Shown: positions 47,187 to 57,349, counted from the first letter of the stretch. The stretch: 64,000 bases of DNA from Dictyobacter vulcani (GCF_008974265.1 NZ_BKZW01000001.1:992001-1056000); one strand, 5' to 3'. A program made the numbers and translations. The notes: generated from the letters alone by a model not told the origin.

Positions 47187-49178
47187 TTATGCTTCAAGAT
47201 TCAACCAGCGAACTTCTTCAGGAGAAAGATCCAGTGTTAAAGCCGGTAGCGAGGTCCGAGTCTCCGAGAGTTGCCGCGGACCAATCAGGGGAAAGGTTGG
47301 AAATGGCTGATTTAAGACATAGGCCAGGGCGACTGTAATGGGTAAGACACCCCGCTTATGAGCCAGTTCATTCACGCGCTCCAGACGCTGGAAGTTGTCC
47401 TGACTATACCAGCAGCGAACCAACTCTGAATCCGAGTGATCATCAGGACGAGTCCGACCGGTAAAGAAGCCCCGGGCCTGACTTGACCAGGGCATGATTG
47501 GTAATTGGGTCTTTTCCAGCCAGGCGCGAAACGCTGGATCAGAAGCGGCAATACAGCCAGCCCAGACAGGATCAATCATGCGGGCCAGACTAAGGTTATT
47601 GCTTAGAGCAGAGAAACCAACCAGACCATGTTCAGCCGCCCAGTCGTTGGCTTCCTGCAAACGCTCCAGCGACCAGTTGGAAGCCCCAAAGGCGTGCATC
47701 CGACCAGCGTTTTTGTGTTCATTCAGGACCGTGATGAACTCGCCGACCGGAATATCTGTATTATCACGATGCATCATGTAGACATCAACATAGTCAGTCT
47801 GTAAGCGCTCCAAACTCTGCATAAACTGGGAACTCAGCGCCTGAGGATTACAATGAGGTGTGTGCGCGCCTTTATCCAGAATGACCACCTGCTCACGAAT
47901 ACCGCGCTGCTTAATCCATTGTCCCAATATCTTCTCACACTGACCACCACCATAGATATAAGCGCTATCGAAACAATTTCCTCCTTGCTCAAAGAAATCA
48001 TCAAACATGACTGAAGCATGCGGCCAGTTCGTCTGATTATCGACCCCCATCACCAGACGCGAGACAGGTTTTTCTATTCCTGCAATAGAGCCATATTTCA
48101 TGATTGTCTGCGAGCGTACTGCTAATGGACGTTTGTGCACTGGAAGATGTTGATCTGGACCCTCTGCTTGCTCAGTTGGATAGGTCAGACTGATAGCAGC
48201 CCGCCACTGATCTACCGTACGCATATTACCCAGCGTATCTTCCCAGTTCATGGTTGGCGATTGGCGATCCTCAATATGGGCCGCCACAGTATCAGCCTCG
48301 ATTCCATATAAGTCCTCTGTCTCAAAGGTATATTCGGTAGCTTCGCCATCGCGCTTCACAATAAGTCGGGTGGTTTGTCCTGCGCCAGGATTCCAGGGGA
48401 CCGGTATGGTAATGGAGCCTGCGGTTCCGTAAATACGGACTTCGTTGTCTGGAGTAACCTGGATGCCAGTCAGCAACTGCGCGACGATCCCACCAGGGAA
48501 GGCCAGAGAGGCAACGGTATATTCATCTACATGACTGACTTCACCAATATAGCCGGTGGCCGTTACCTGCGTTGGATCTGCAAAAGGCTTACCTGTAGCG
48601 ACCCCGGCAACCAGACGAGCCAGAGAGGCACAATAACAACCCACATCTAAGATACCGCCACCACCTAAATCACTCCTGAACAGACGACTCTCGGGATCGT
48701 AGTTGGAGCGAAACCCAAATGCAGCCTGTATGACACGTACCTCGCCGATTGTACCTGCCTCAATCAACTCAATGAGTTTAGCCATTTGCGGATGTGTACG
48801 ATACATAAAAGCTTCCATCAAAAAGATATCGTGGCGCCGGGCCGCTTCGATGATAGCCATGGCATCAGCATGGTTGAGCGCGATGGGTTTCTCGCATAAA
48901 ATATGTTTACCTGCTTCTGCGGCTTTGATTGCCCACTCGGCATGCAGCGGATGAGGAGTTGAAATATAGATGGCTTGCACATCGCTATCGGCCAGTAAAT
49001 CTTCATAACTACCATAACAGCGCGAGACGTTCCAGGTAGCACCAAAGCGGTCAGCAGACTTCTGAGTACGACTGCCCACAGCCAGGAGCGTACCTGTTTT
49101 TGAATGTTCCAGCCCCCGGGCAAACACGCCCGCAATGCGTCCTGTACCAAGGATACCCCAACGTAGCGTTTGAGTCAT
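47187..49178 (-). CDS. Gfo/Idh/MocA dehydrogenase fused to aldo/keto reductase
   Basis: 663 residues in one uninterrupted frame. Residues 1-330 form a Gfo/Idh/MocA NAD(P)-dependent oxidoreductase: GILGTGRIAG, CEKPIA with the catalytic Lys, and a C-terminal beta-sheet domain (GGGGILDVGCY). From about 345 an aldo/keto reductase barrel follows: DSAYIYG (Asp and Tyr), LDKGAH (Lys) and MMHRDN (His) make a complete catalytic tetrad. Both halves look active, so it may do two consecutive redox steps on one sugar or cyclitol. GGAGG lies 6 bases before the ATG. Confidence 0.88.
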   Translation of the reverse strand: MTQTLRWGILGTGRIAGVFARGLEHSKTGTLLAVGSRTQKSADRFGATWNVSRCYGSYEDLLADSDVQAIYISTPHPLHAEWAIKAAEAGKHILCEKPIALNHADAMAIIEAARRHDIFLMEAFMYRTHPQMAKLIELIEAGTIGEVRVIQAAFGFRSNYDPESRLFRSDLGGGGILDVGCYCASLARLVAGVATGKPFADPTQVTATGYIGEVSHVDEYTVASLAFPGGIVAQLLTGIQVTPDNEVRIYGTAGSITIPVPWNPGAGQTTRLIVKRDGEATEYTFETEDLYGIEADTVAAHIEDRQSPTMNWEDTLGNMRTVDQWRAAISLTYPTEQAEGPDQHLPVHKRPLAVRSQTIMKYGSIAGIEKPVSRLVMGVDNQTNWPHASVMFDDFFEQGGNCFDSAYIYGGGQCEKILGQWIKQRGIREQVVILDKGAHTPHCNPQALSSQFMQSLERLQTDYVDVYMMHRDNTDIPVGEFITVLNEHKNAGRMHAFGASNWSLERLQEANDWAAEHGLVGFSALSNNLSLARMIDPVWAGCIAASDPAFRAWLEKTQLPIMPWSSQARGFFTGRTRPDDHSDSELVRCWYSQDNFQRLERVNELAHKRGVLPITVALAYVLNQPFPTFPLIGPRQLSETRTSLPALTLDLSPEEVRWLNLEA

Positions 49179-49295
49179 GATAATCCTCCAATAATCATGT
49201 GCAATCCGACGACATTTTTCAGCTTTTAGCTTATTTTGGAGGTTATATCATGAAATCAACGAGCGCGTCAAATAGTATCAAGCTCAAAAGAGACG

Positions 49296-49652
49296 CTATT
49301 TTTGCTGCTGTGAACGTGAGGATTTTTTGTTTGGTGCTGAACGCGGTGCTCCACTGCCACCATTTTTCCCTCGATTCCCCTGGGGTCCTTTCCGAGGAGA
49401 AGAGGGACCTTTAGCAAATACAGCTTGAGCCTCAGTACTGTGGCCATGAGTGACTAACCACTCTTTAGCCTGAGGATGGAGATCTTTCGTCGTCAGGCTA
49501 CCAGCAATCATCATCCACATAGCAAATTCGGGATCCGCGGGTGCCCCTTCATCCCAGTGGCCTTGCTCGACCAGAAATTGCCGAACCTTTTCAACATCCA
49601 ATGTGCGCAAAACGGCATCTAGTTGTTGCCGAAACGTGTGGTACTCGGTCAT
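49296..49652 (-). CDS. Hypothetical protein with basic low-complexity tail
   Basis: 118 residues. The first 80 residues are helical and acidic; the last 40 are rich in Gly, Ser, Pro, Arg, Lys and Gln and probably bind RNA or nucleic acid, though this is speculation. No domain recognised. It follows the Lon N-domain gene by 39 bases and may be co-transcribed with it. The ATG at 49650-49652 is chosen; an in-frame TTG lies 8 codons upstream. Confidence 0.6.
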   Translation of the reverse strand: MTEYHTFRQQLDAVLRTLDVEKVRQFLVEQGHWDEGAPADPEFAMWMMIAGSLTTKDLHPQAKEWLVTHGHSTEAQAVFAKGPSSPRKGPQGNRGKNGGSGAPRSAPNKKSSRSQQQK

Positions 49653-49691
49653 GCTTCTATTTATTCTCGCTTTCAAAAGTAGTATTGACTT

Positions 49692-50345
49692 TTAGTTTAG
49701 CATAGTAAGGTCATCATCGGGTCGGTTAAAGAGTAACTGACGCAAAAATGGTACCTCACGACGCAACACAGTGATTTCTTCAGTCAGACGCTGGTAGGTT
49801 GAGGTCAGTTCCAGATAATGCTGCTTCTTACTATCTTCTATTTCTAGAAAATAGGCAATGAAGTGCGAGAGATCCTCTGGCGCTTCGGGCAGATTCGCAT
49901 GAATATCGTTCTCTTGAGGAGCATTGAGGAGCATATTCAGATAGGTTTCAAACAAGCTACGCACCTGCTGTACCACCCCGGTCAATTGTTCCTCTGACGC
50001 ATGCTTATCTTCATAGGGCTCGACCAGAGCGGATAGATACGATTTCTCGCGATGTTGACTGACAATACGAAAGCGTCTGATCCCTACTGCCATCAGATCA
50101 TAACCACCATCTTCGAGTTGGTGTAGATTATGAATTTCGGCCAGCGTACCAACTTCACAGGCTTCTTCATGCATAAATGTACTGCCGGCCTTCACCAGAA
50201 CCACCCCGAATGGTTTATCTTCTGCCTGGCAATCTGCCACCATTTGACGATAGCGTGGCTCAAAGATGTGTAACGGCAAAACAGTTCCAGGGAAAAGAAC
50301 CACATTCAATGGGAATAAAGGCAATTCAATCGCGGCTGCAGACAT
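49692..50345 (-). CDS. Lon N-terminal (LON substrate-binding) domain protein
   Basis: 217 residues. The signature IELPLFPLNVVLFPGTVLPLHIFEPRYRQM (quoted here as two pieces: IELPLFPLNVVLFPG and LHIFEPRYRQM) is at the N-terminus, followed by GTLAEI and VGIRRFRI strands, then a helical second half. The ATPase and protease domains of Lon are absent. Stand-alone LON-domain proteins are common; they may bind substrates or regulate proteolysis. GGAGGG lies 8 bases before the ATG at 50343-50345. Confidence 0.88.
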   Translation of the reverse strand: MSAAAIELPLFPLNVVLFPGTVLPLHIFEPRYRQMVADCQAEDKPFGVVLVKAGSTFMHEEACEVGTLAEIHNLHQLEDGGYDLMAVGIRRFRIVSQHREKSYLSALVEPYEDKHASEEQLTGVVQQVRSLFETYLNMLLNAPQENDIHANLPEAPEDLSHFIAYFLEIEDSKKQHYLELTSTYQRLTEEITVLRREVPFLRQLLFNRPDDDLTMLN

Positions 50346-50667
50346 ATCAAACACCCTCCATTGTTAAGAACCATTACCTTCTCGGCCCTGCACAGATAGT
50401 GCATCAAAATTATGCTGTCCCCTGTACACAGTAGCCATCCTCTCTTGAGACGCCTTCAGGGATAGGTTATGAGGCAAATTAAGCAGACAACATACAAAAA
50501 GCCTGGTAACCCCATCTATTATACTTACTATGACCTTTACACTGTACCTTATGTTTTGGTACTTTTGCAAGCGCATTTCACGCAACTGAAGCAAAATACG
50601 CGGCATACAAATGTGCACAGAGCATTACGTAAATCAGCAGAAGTCATATAGGTGACAACCAGACACA
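50346..50667. other. Intergenic region before the insertion sequence
   Basis: 322 bases ending at the left terminal repeat of the IS. No promoter, terminator or RNA recognised. Confidence 0.4.
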
Positions 50668-50771
50668 AACATGAGTCATCCCGAATTTTAAGGTCGGGCT
50701 TGTAAAAAGACACCTCCCGAGAGAGACTGAAGAAAGTAACGAATATTCAGTCAATCCAGGAGGTGTTTTTC

Positions 50772-52170
50772 ATGTCTTCTCAGTATCTCACACGGCTTGA
50801 GGAGCCACAAGTTCCACCATATCCTCCAGACAAGATGGCCCAGGGATTGTATGGGAGTCTTGCTCAGTTTCTTGCACCCTTGCTCATCGAAGTCGATACC
50901 CGCATTGATAAGCGGCTCGTGCGAACGTTGTTGCAAACCGTGGTGGTGATTTTGACTTTCCGTGATCGAGTGAATGGCTTGCTCCTCTCAGAAATGGGTG
51001 GCTATCTCGACACGCCAGACAAAGCCCCAGCTGGCACCAAGCGCCTTTCGCGTCTGTTGCATTGTTCCAAATGGTCTGCCGAGCTGATCCGATCCTATCT
51101 CTGGCATCGAGCCACCCAACGTTTGGCGACGTGGAAACAGGCTGGAATGGATGCGCTGGCGCTCTGGGATGAGAGCGCTTGGGAGAAGCCGGAAAGTATC
51201 GCTTCTGACGATCTTGGTCCGGTGCGCTCCAGTAAGGCGGCTCGACTTACCCATGTGAAGAAGGGCTACTACACCCCGCCTCGTGGCCCCATTTTTGTGC
51301 CTGGCCTTCATTGGCTAGCGGTAGTCCTGGTGGGCTGCGACCAGTCGGCTGACCCTCCAGCGTTGGCCTGCATGCGCTGGTGGACCAGCCGCGGGCGCGT
51401 GCCTCCTTCAAACGCGATGAGCAAGCCAAGCTGTTGCTGCAAGGAGTTCTGCTCTGGGGGCGCGAGGTGATGCATGTCTTTGACCAAGGCTTCGCCAGCA
51501 GTTTCTGGCTTGGTTTGCTCGTGGCCTTCTCGCTTCGTTTTGTATTGCGTTGGAAAAAAGACTATCAGCTGGTGGATGAACAAGGCCAACGGCGCGCTGC
51601 CTGGAAAATCGCACGTGGCAAACGGGGATGGCAACAACGTCTGGTCTGGGATTGCCGTCGTCACCAGTGGGTCATGGCCAGCATTCTCGCTTTGCCCGTT
51701 ACGCACCCAGACCATCGTGAACAACCATTGTGGTTGGTGGTAGCCCGACGCAAAGGTGGCCTCCCTTGGTATCTGCTCACCGCTGAGCCGATCGCCAATG
51801 CGGACGATGCTTGGAGGATCATGTTTGCGTATGCCCGTCGCTGGCAAATCGAATTAACCTGGAAAGAGAACAAAAGTGAGTTGGCCTTCCAAAGCCCCGT
51901 GTGTGGGAGTGGGAACCACGGGAAAAACTCTTGCTGCTGGCAGCACTGGCGTACGCATTTCTGCTCACCTTGCTGGCGCCGTTTTACACGCTCTTGCGCC
52001 GCTGGCTGCTGCGCCGCTACTGTCATCGAACGGGTCGCCATTGCCGACAGGCTCATGCTCCCTTTGCGCGGATGCGCATGGCGCTGAGCCGGCTGTGGCA
52101 AAGTGTGCCTCCGCACTGGGAGTCCCTGTCGGGCCGAGGCCAGCCAACGGTCTCGGTGACCATGCTCTGA
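50772..52170 (+). CDS. IS4-family transposase, two frame breaks
   Basis: About 466 residues after closing two one-base gaps. DDE transposase: first Asp in ALWDESAW, second Asp in HVFDQGFASSFWL, and the IS4 signature Y-(2)-R-(3)-E-(6)-K read as YARRWQIELTWKENK. Breaks lie near GGG at 51393-51395 and CCCC at 51895-51898. Adding one base at each gives 1401 bases, a multiple of three, and a continuous family-like sequence through QSP...VWEWEPREKL. Whether it is dead in the cell or only in the read is not decidable. AGGAGG lies 8 bases before the ATG. Confidence 0.8.
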
Positions 52171-52447
52171 TGAGGCGTTGAGCCTGCACCACCGCTGAAC
52201 CATTCCATGGCCAGGACTGCCTGACCGCGGGGGCGTGTGACCGGTGTTCATCCAGCACAACGATCGCAACCAGCATATGGAGCGATCGCACACAAAACAT
52301 GGATGCCTGTTTTCTCGCTGGAAACCGAGGTGATGCTCTTGGTGTGAACACGTCTTCGTTCTGTTCTCTTTTCTCCCGTTGGTTTTCTAGGAGAAGGAGA
52401 TCACCAGCAAGAAGCACTTCATCAACCGCTTTTCTTGGAGAGAACTG

Positions 52448-52491
52448 AAGCGAGCATTTCTCCACTTCTTGAGGAGAAATGCTCGCTTCTT
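52448..52491. terminator. Hairpin in the IS right end
   Basis: GAAGCGAGCATTTCTCC pairs perfectly with its complement (17 bp) around a 10-base loop, just inside the right terminal repeat. It probably blocks read-through transcription. Confidence 0.65.
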
Positions 52492-52566
52492 TCACAAGCT
52501 CATCCCTAAAATCTGGGATGACTCATGTTGCCGATCGCATCTCACTATCAGCAACAGAATAGTGGT

Positions 52567-53898
52567 CTAAACTTTGAGTAAGATGCGGGCCGACATGGCT
52601 GGCAACGTAAAGCTATGTTCAAGACTCTTGCCATATGGATCAACATAAGCAGCAGAGCCAGGAGTGGTAATCTGAGCAGCAGAATTCGTTGGATTCGCCA
52701 CGACTTCGCCATCAGTAAAATCACGCCAATAAACATACTGCGATTCATACATGTCACCTTTGGCAGTACCAATATGGGCGTGTAATTCAGGAAACTGCTT
52801 GGAGTAACCATACGCTTTATAACCTGAAATATTCACCATCGCGAGCCGTTGATTGGCCATTAAATAGGAGGCATAAATCCATTGTGTATCGGCTGCATCT
52901 AGCTTTTTTTGCACCTGATTGACAACAAAGAATGGCTTATTCTTTGCCTGAACAGCACCGATATATTGCACCATATGCAACCAGTCACTACCACCGAGAA
53001 CGTGATTGCCAAAATGGGTAAAGCCGCTCTCATCCAGCACACCATCAACATGATCTAATACAGTCTTGGAAGCCGGAGCATTAATTGTCACCGCTCCAGT
53101 ACTAAAGTTACCAATTAATAACAAAGGATGAGGCAAGGCATGCAACTCTGTCTGCATATGCACAACCCAGTTGGCCTGATCTGTCTGCCAGTGGACATCT
53201 GTGTTTTGACCTGTATAGAGTTGTACCCATTGTCCATGCTTATCAAAATGGCCACAGGCACCAAAGATATTTTCCATATCAATGTTGTCAACAGCCAGGG
53301 CATCATAACCGGCTTCGCTGGCCGGTTGAACGTAGGTTTCCATTTGCCACTTCACCACCTCAGGATTGGTGATGTCAAAGGGAATGTTTTTATCGGTATA
53401 CTGCAAAGCTGGTGTCGTGTGATCACATTTATAGAGAATCCAATCGGGATGCACCTGTTTCCAGTAATCCAGCCGTCCCTGGCTCCCTAAATCGGTTTCA
53501 GTAAAGGTGCCATCATCGCGATGAATCGTCATGTAATAGCTTAAAACAAGTTTGGGGTTGACCTGACGATACAGGGGCAGATTCTCTTGTCGAGCACCCC
53601 AGACGAAATCATAGTCGTTGGCGATTGCAGCTGGATCCTGGACGCGATAGTCAAAAACCAGTACAGAATGAATATTTTCGCTGGTATCAACAAAAGGCCG
53701 GGTACCTTTGACAGGATTAAAATTCGTACATTGAGCCAGGCGACATACAGGCACCTGGATACCAACAGGCTCAGGAGTACCCTGCTGTGAAAGATTGCCA
53801 GGAGATGCCGGCAAAAAAGTACATCCGCTCAACGAAAAGACTAAAATCAGGGCTAGAAATAGAAGTACAGATCGTTTAATACGTGGATGTCTTAACAT
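52567..53898 (-). CDS. Putative glycosidase-like lipoprotein (GHL15-like)
   Basis: 443 residues. Signal peptide with lipobox LSGC near residue 22. The rest reads as a TIM-barrel hydrolase-like protein: VLVFDYRVQDPA, LVLSYYMTIHRDDGTF, DWILYK, the acidic AGYDALAVDNIDMENI, and DGVLDESGF near the C-terminal third. The DND/DES acidic pairs suit the catalytic carboxylates of putative glycoside hydrolase families such as GHL15, but the exact family is uncertain. ATG at 53896-53898 with GAGGA 7 bases upstream. It would act at the outer face of the membrane. Confidence 0.7.
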   Translation of the reverse strand: MLRHPRIKRSVLLFLALILVFSLSGCTFLPASPGNLSQQGTPEPVGIQVPVCRLAQCTNFNPVKGTRPFVDTSENIHSVLVFDYRVQDPAAIANDYDFVWGARQENLPLYRQVNPKLVLSYYMTIHRDDGTFTETDLGSQGRLDYWKQVHPDWILYKCDHTTPALQYTDKNIPFDITNPEVVKWQMETYVQPASEAGYDALAVDNIDMENIFGACGHFDKHGQWVQLYTGQNTDVHWQTDQANWVVHMQTELHALPHPLLLIGNFSTGAVTINAPASKTVLDHVDGVLDESGFTHFGNHVLGGSDWLHMVQYIGAVQAKNKPFFVVNQVQKKLDAADTQWIYASYLMANQRLAMVNISGYKAYGYSKQFPELHAHIGTAKGDMYESQYVYWRDFTDGEVVANPTNSAAQITTPGSAAYVDPYGKSLEHSFTLPAMSARILLKV

Positions 53899-54114
53899 AA
53901 AGGCTTCCTCTATACTATTCATCATAACAATATTCATCCAATGCCAGCATTCAAGTTTACAAAACAAAAGTATAGCATAGCAATAAATAAGCAATATTAC
54001 CTGATTTGGGTAGATATCTGGCAATGTGGGAATTGTTTAAGCTCGATTTGTAAGAAAGGGGAAGTGCACTGACTTTTTCCTGGCAGGAGAAAGTACTAGT
54101 AGCACAAACAGAGT

Positions 54115-55068
54115 ATGAGTTCAACACGTTATCTTGTGACAGGTGGAGCGGGCTTCATTGGTTCACATATTACAGCCACCCTGCTACAGCAAGGTGAAAA
54201 TGTACGTATTCTGGATAATTTTTCGACGGGTCGTGAGAGCAATTTACAAGCGTTTGAAGGGCTTGCTGGTACCGTGGAAATTATTCGTGGGGATATCCGT
54301 GATCTTACTACAGTCAAACAGGCAGCCGAAGGGGTTGAGGTCATCTTTCATCAAGCAGCCCTGGCATCTGTTCCTCGCTCAATTGCTGATCCAGTCAGTT
54401 CGTTAGAAGTAAATGTCAATGGAACCCAGAATGTGCTGGTCGCCGCCCGGGATGCTCAGGCGCGCCGCGTGGTGTTTGCCAGCTCTTCATCTGTTTATGG
54501 CAATACGCCCACGCTGCCCAAGCATGAAGGGATGCCAACAGCTCCCATGTCACCGTATGCAGTACATAAACTGGCCGGGGAACTTCTCTGTGCAGTCTTT
54601 ACCGACATCTATGGCCTGGAGACCGTCGCGCTACGCTATTTCAACGTTTTTGGACCACGCCAGGATCCCAAATCCGAGTATGCAGCTGTTATTCCACGCT
54701 TTCTGACGGCCCTGCTCACTAAAGAACAACCAATTGTGTTCGGGGATGGAGAGCAGACGCGCGACTTTACCTTTGTAGCCAATGTGGTACAGGCCAATAT
54801 CAAAGCAGCCTCAGCCACTGATGCTATTGGACAGGCTATGAATGTAGGATGCGGCGAACGTATCTCGCTTAATGAAGTGTTACACATCGCGGGAGAGCTA
54901 CTGGAGACGAGCGTCAACATCGATTATCGAGATCCTCGTCCTGGTGACGTTCGAGACAGTCTGGCCGATATCAGCAAAGCACAGCGTCTGCTCGGCTATG
55001 ATCCTGCCATCAAGTTTCCAGAAGGATTAGCCCGAACGTTAGAAGCTCTGCGTGTGGGCATTGTCTGA
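54115..55068 (+). CDS. NAD-dependent UDP-sugar 4-epimerase (GalE/WbpP-like)
   Basis: 317 residues, extended [39 protein letters not shown], catalytic Tyr and Lys in YAVHK near residue 150, RYFNVFGPRQDP. ALASVPRS plus FGPRQDP is the pattern of UDP-GlcNAc/GalNAc 4-epimerases such as WbpP rather than plain UDP-galactose epimerase. Provides sugar nucleotides for surface glycans. It is convergent with the dehydrogenase gene, from which it is separated by a hairpin. Confidence 0.87.
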   Translation: MSSTRYLVTGGAGFIGSHITATLLQQGENVRILDNFSTGRESNLQAFEGLAGTVEIIRGDIRDLTTVKQAAEGVEVIFHQAALASVPRSIADPVSSLEVNVNGTQNVLVAARDAQARRVVFASSSSVYGNTPTLPKHEGMPTAPMSPYAVHKLAGELLCAVFTDIYGLETVALRYFNVFGPRQDPKSEYAAVIPRFLTALLTKEQPIVFGDGEQTRDFTFVANVVQANIKAASATDAIGQAMNVGCGERISLNEVLHIAGELLETSVNIDYRDPRPGDVRDSLADISKAQRLLGYDPAIKFPEGLARTLEALRVGIV

Positions 55069-55095
55069 ATACAACACCTGAACAACATTTCAACA

Positions 55096-55144
55096 AAAGA
55101 GATGGACGCGGCCGCAGCATATCTGTTACCACGTCCATCTCTTT
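55096..55144. terminator. Bidirectional terminator
   Basis: AAAGAGATGGACG pairs with CGTCCATCTCTTT (13 bp) across a 23-base loop, between convergent genes; A- and T-rich ends on both sides. Confidence 0.7.
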
Positions 55145-55166
55145 CACATTGAGAGCCACAAAAAAC

Positions 55167-56174
55167 CTACTTCACGGTCACGGCAGCACTGATATTCTCT
55201 TGCTTCTCCAAAGCCGCCTGAGCAGCCTCCAAAACGCGCACAACGGCCAGGCCAACCTCACCATTCGCCCGGGGTTGCTTTCCAGTCAGAATGGAATTGA
55301 CAAAGTCTTCGCATTCCAGGCGCAACGGCTCGACCCAATCGATATGAGGAATAGTAATCGCACCATGGCGATACGAAACCACAGGATCAGCATGAACATC
55401 CGCGCCTTTATTATAGACTTTGATCATCTCTGATGGATTAGTATCATCATAAACCACCATCCTGGCATCACCAATGACAGTAACACGGCGAATTTTACAT
55501 GGATGCAGCCAGCTCACGTGAATATGTGCTGTCATCTGATCAGGAAATTCTAAGTCCAGATGAGCAACATCGCAGATATGAGACTGCAAATGGGCATTTG
55601 CCTGCACCTTGACGCGCTCAGGAGCTTTACCAAATAGATAAAGCAATATCGATACATCGTGTGGTGCCAGATCCCAGATAACATTAATATCACTGCGAAA
55701 CAAACCTAAATTGACACGTTCGGCTTCCACACAATAGATTTTGCCCAGGTCGCCATTCTGGACCAGCTTGCGCAGTTCATTCACGGCCGGGCTATACTCA
55801 AACGTGTGGCCCACCATCAAAATAAGTTTCCGCTGCTGTGCCAGCTCAACTAATTCCTCAGCTTCAGCCACACTGGCGGTCAGTGGTTTCTCTACCAGCA
55901 CATGCTTTCCATGTAGTAAAGCCTCTTTTGCCAGGCGATAATGAGCACGCACGGGTGCCGCGATCACCACACCATCCACATCAGAATTTAATATGTCGTG
56001 AAAATCGGTGGTGGTTTTGATCCAGGGCTGATTAACAGCAACCGAGGCCAATCGATTCTGATCCAGATCCGCTACCATTGTCACTGATGCCTGGGAAAGG
56101 CCATCCAGATTACGGGCAATCTTGGGACCCCAATATCCCCAACCAATAAGGCCAAAACGTAGATCTGTTCTCAT
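55167..56174 (-). CDS. Gfo/Idh/MocA family oxidoreductase, WlbA/WbpB-like
   Basis: 335 residues. NAD(P)-binding GLIGWGYWGPKIARN, catalytic Lys in VEKPLT near residue 95, then VGHTFEYSPAV and WDLAPHDVSILLYL. The FEYSPAV and DLAPHD motifs occur in dehydrogenases acting on UDP-sugars such as WlbA/WbpB, which oxidise UDP-GlcNAcA at C3 before transamination. The DegT aminotransferase 47 bases upstream on the same strand fits that pathway. AAAGGA 8 bases before the ATG. Confidence 0.87.
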   Translation of the reverse strand: MRTDLRFGLIGWGYWGPKIARNLDGLSQASVTMVADLDQNRLASVAVNQPWIKTTTDFHDILNSDVDGVVIAAPVRAHYRLAKEALLHGKHVLVEKPLTASVAEAEELVELAQQRKLILMVGHTFEYSPAVNELRKLVQNGDLGKIYCVEAERVNLGLFRSDINVIWDLAPHDVSILLYLFGKAPERVKVQANAHLQSHICDVAHLDLEFPDQMTAHIHVSWLHPCKIRRVTVIGDARMVVYDDTNPSEMIKVYNKGADVHADPVVSYRHGAITIPHIDWVEPLRLECEDFVNSILTGKQPRANGEVGLAVVRVLEAAQAALEKQENISAAVTVK

Positions 56175-56221
56175 GTACTCATTCCTTTAGAACGTTACCT
56201 GAAGAGTCTTTACAATGATCA

Positions 56222-57349
56222 TTAACGCTGCGAGGCAAGAGAATTAGCATATTTCGTAACCGTATGGATCACATGCTGAAGCTGGGACTCAGTCAACTCT
56301 GGATACATAGGTAAGGAAACAATTCGTGAGGCCAGGGCTTCTGTAATCGGCAACATCCCTGGCTTATATCCATATCGAGCACAGGCAGGCTGAAGATGGA
56401 GGGGGGTAGGATAATGGATGTTCGTTCCAATATTCTCTGCCTGAAGGATTGAGCGGAAAAGGTCACGTTGTGGAACCTGAATGACGTAATAACAATACAC
56501 ATGACTTCCCCACCCACGCTCCACCGGCACGGCATCAACGACATTGCGTAAATGTTCAGTATATACTCGGGCATGGGCCTGACGAGCTGCATTCCAACGC
56601 TCAAGGTGCGGCATCTTGATCAGCAAAACAGCCGCCTGTAACTCATCCATACGCGCATTGGAGCCGATCACTTCGTGCAAATAACGCACCCTTGATCCAT
56701 GGTCGCGATACATACGCATTTTCTCTGCCAGCTCGGCATCATTCGTTGTACAGATACCAGCCTCCCCGAAAGCCCCGAGATTTTTACTGAAATAGAGGCT
56801 AAAACAACCAATATCGCCAAATGAACCAACCCGTTGTCCCTGATAAGTGGCACCATGAGCCTGCGAAGCATCTTCAATCACACGTAATCCATGAGCGTGA
56901 GCAAAATCCATCACGGGTTTCATCTCGACAGGATGACCGTAGAGATGTACAGGAACGATAGCCCGGGTACGTGGGGTCAAAACACTTGCCAGTTGTTGCC
57001 AATTCATCAGGTAGGTTTCAGGATCAATATCAACAAACACTGGAATAGCACCAACCTGAGCAATGGCTTCAACTGTCGCAATAAACGTGTTTGATACAGT
57101 AATGACTTCATCACCAGAACCAATATCGCACGCCCGCAGCGCAAGCTCAAGCGCATTTGTCCCAGAAGCATTCCCCACACCATGCTGACATCCACAATAC
57201 GCGGCAAATTCTTGTTCAAAGGCCTTCTGGCGAGGTCCGATGAACAATTGCATACCTTCCAAAACTTCTTCAAAAGCCGCCATAATTTCAGGTTTTAATG
57301 CCAGATATTGAGCGCGCAAATCTACAAGAGGTACATGTTCAGATGCCAC
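56222..57349 (-). CDS. DegT/DnrJ/EryC1/StrS family aminotransferase
   Basis: 375 residues. PLP-dependent sugar aminotransferase. Typical opening PLVDLRAQYLALKPEI, GVGNASGTNALELAL, EDASQAHGATY, and the PLP Lys in SKNLGAFGEAG near residue 185; C-terminal GTNIHYPTPLH. Acts on keto-sugar nucleotides; with the adjacent dehydrogenase it would make a 3-amino sugar as in the WbpB-WbpE pair. GTG start at 57347-57349 with AAGGAG 12 bases upstream. Confidence 0.9.
   Translation of the reverse strand: MASEHVPLVDLRAQYLALKPEIMAAFEEVLEGMQLFIGPRQKAFEQEFAAYCGCQHGVGNASGTNALELALRACDIGSGDEVITVSNTFIATVEAIAQVGAIPVFVDIDPETYLMNWQQLASVLTPRTRAIVPVHLYGHPVEMKPVMDFAHAHGLRVIEDASQAHGATYQGQRVGSFGDIGCFSLYFSKNLGAFGEAGICTTNDAELAEKMRMYRDHGSRVRYLHEVIGSNARMDELQAAVLLIKMPHLERWNAARQAHARVYTEHLRNVVDAVPVERGWGSHVYCYYVIQVPQRDLFRSILQAENIGTNIHYPTPLHLQPACARYGYKPGMLPITEALASRIVSLPMYPELTESQLQHVIHTVTKYANSLASQR

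Larger units (their letters stand above)
50668..52529 (+). mobile_element. IS4-family insertion sequence
   Basis: About 1.86 kb bounded by imperfect inverted repeats of roughly 25 bp (50668-50692, 52505-52529; both begin AACATGAGTCATCCC). It carries one frameshifted transposase and about 350 bases of non-coding DNA before the right end, in which a 17-bp-stem hairpin lies at 52448-52491. No target site duplication is obvious (left flank …CAGACAC, right flank GCCGATC…). The base composition is more GC-rich than the flanks, consistent with acquisition. Confidence 0.8.

Noticed and set aside
49199..49414. 71-codon plus-strand frame overlapping the 3' end of the hypothetical gene at 49296
   Set aside because: Antisense shadow of the gene at 49296-49652; no ribosome binding site.
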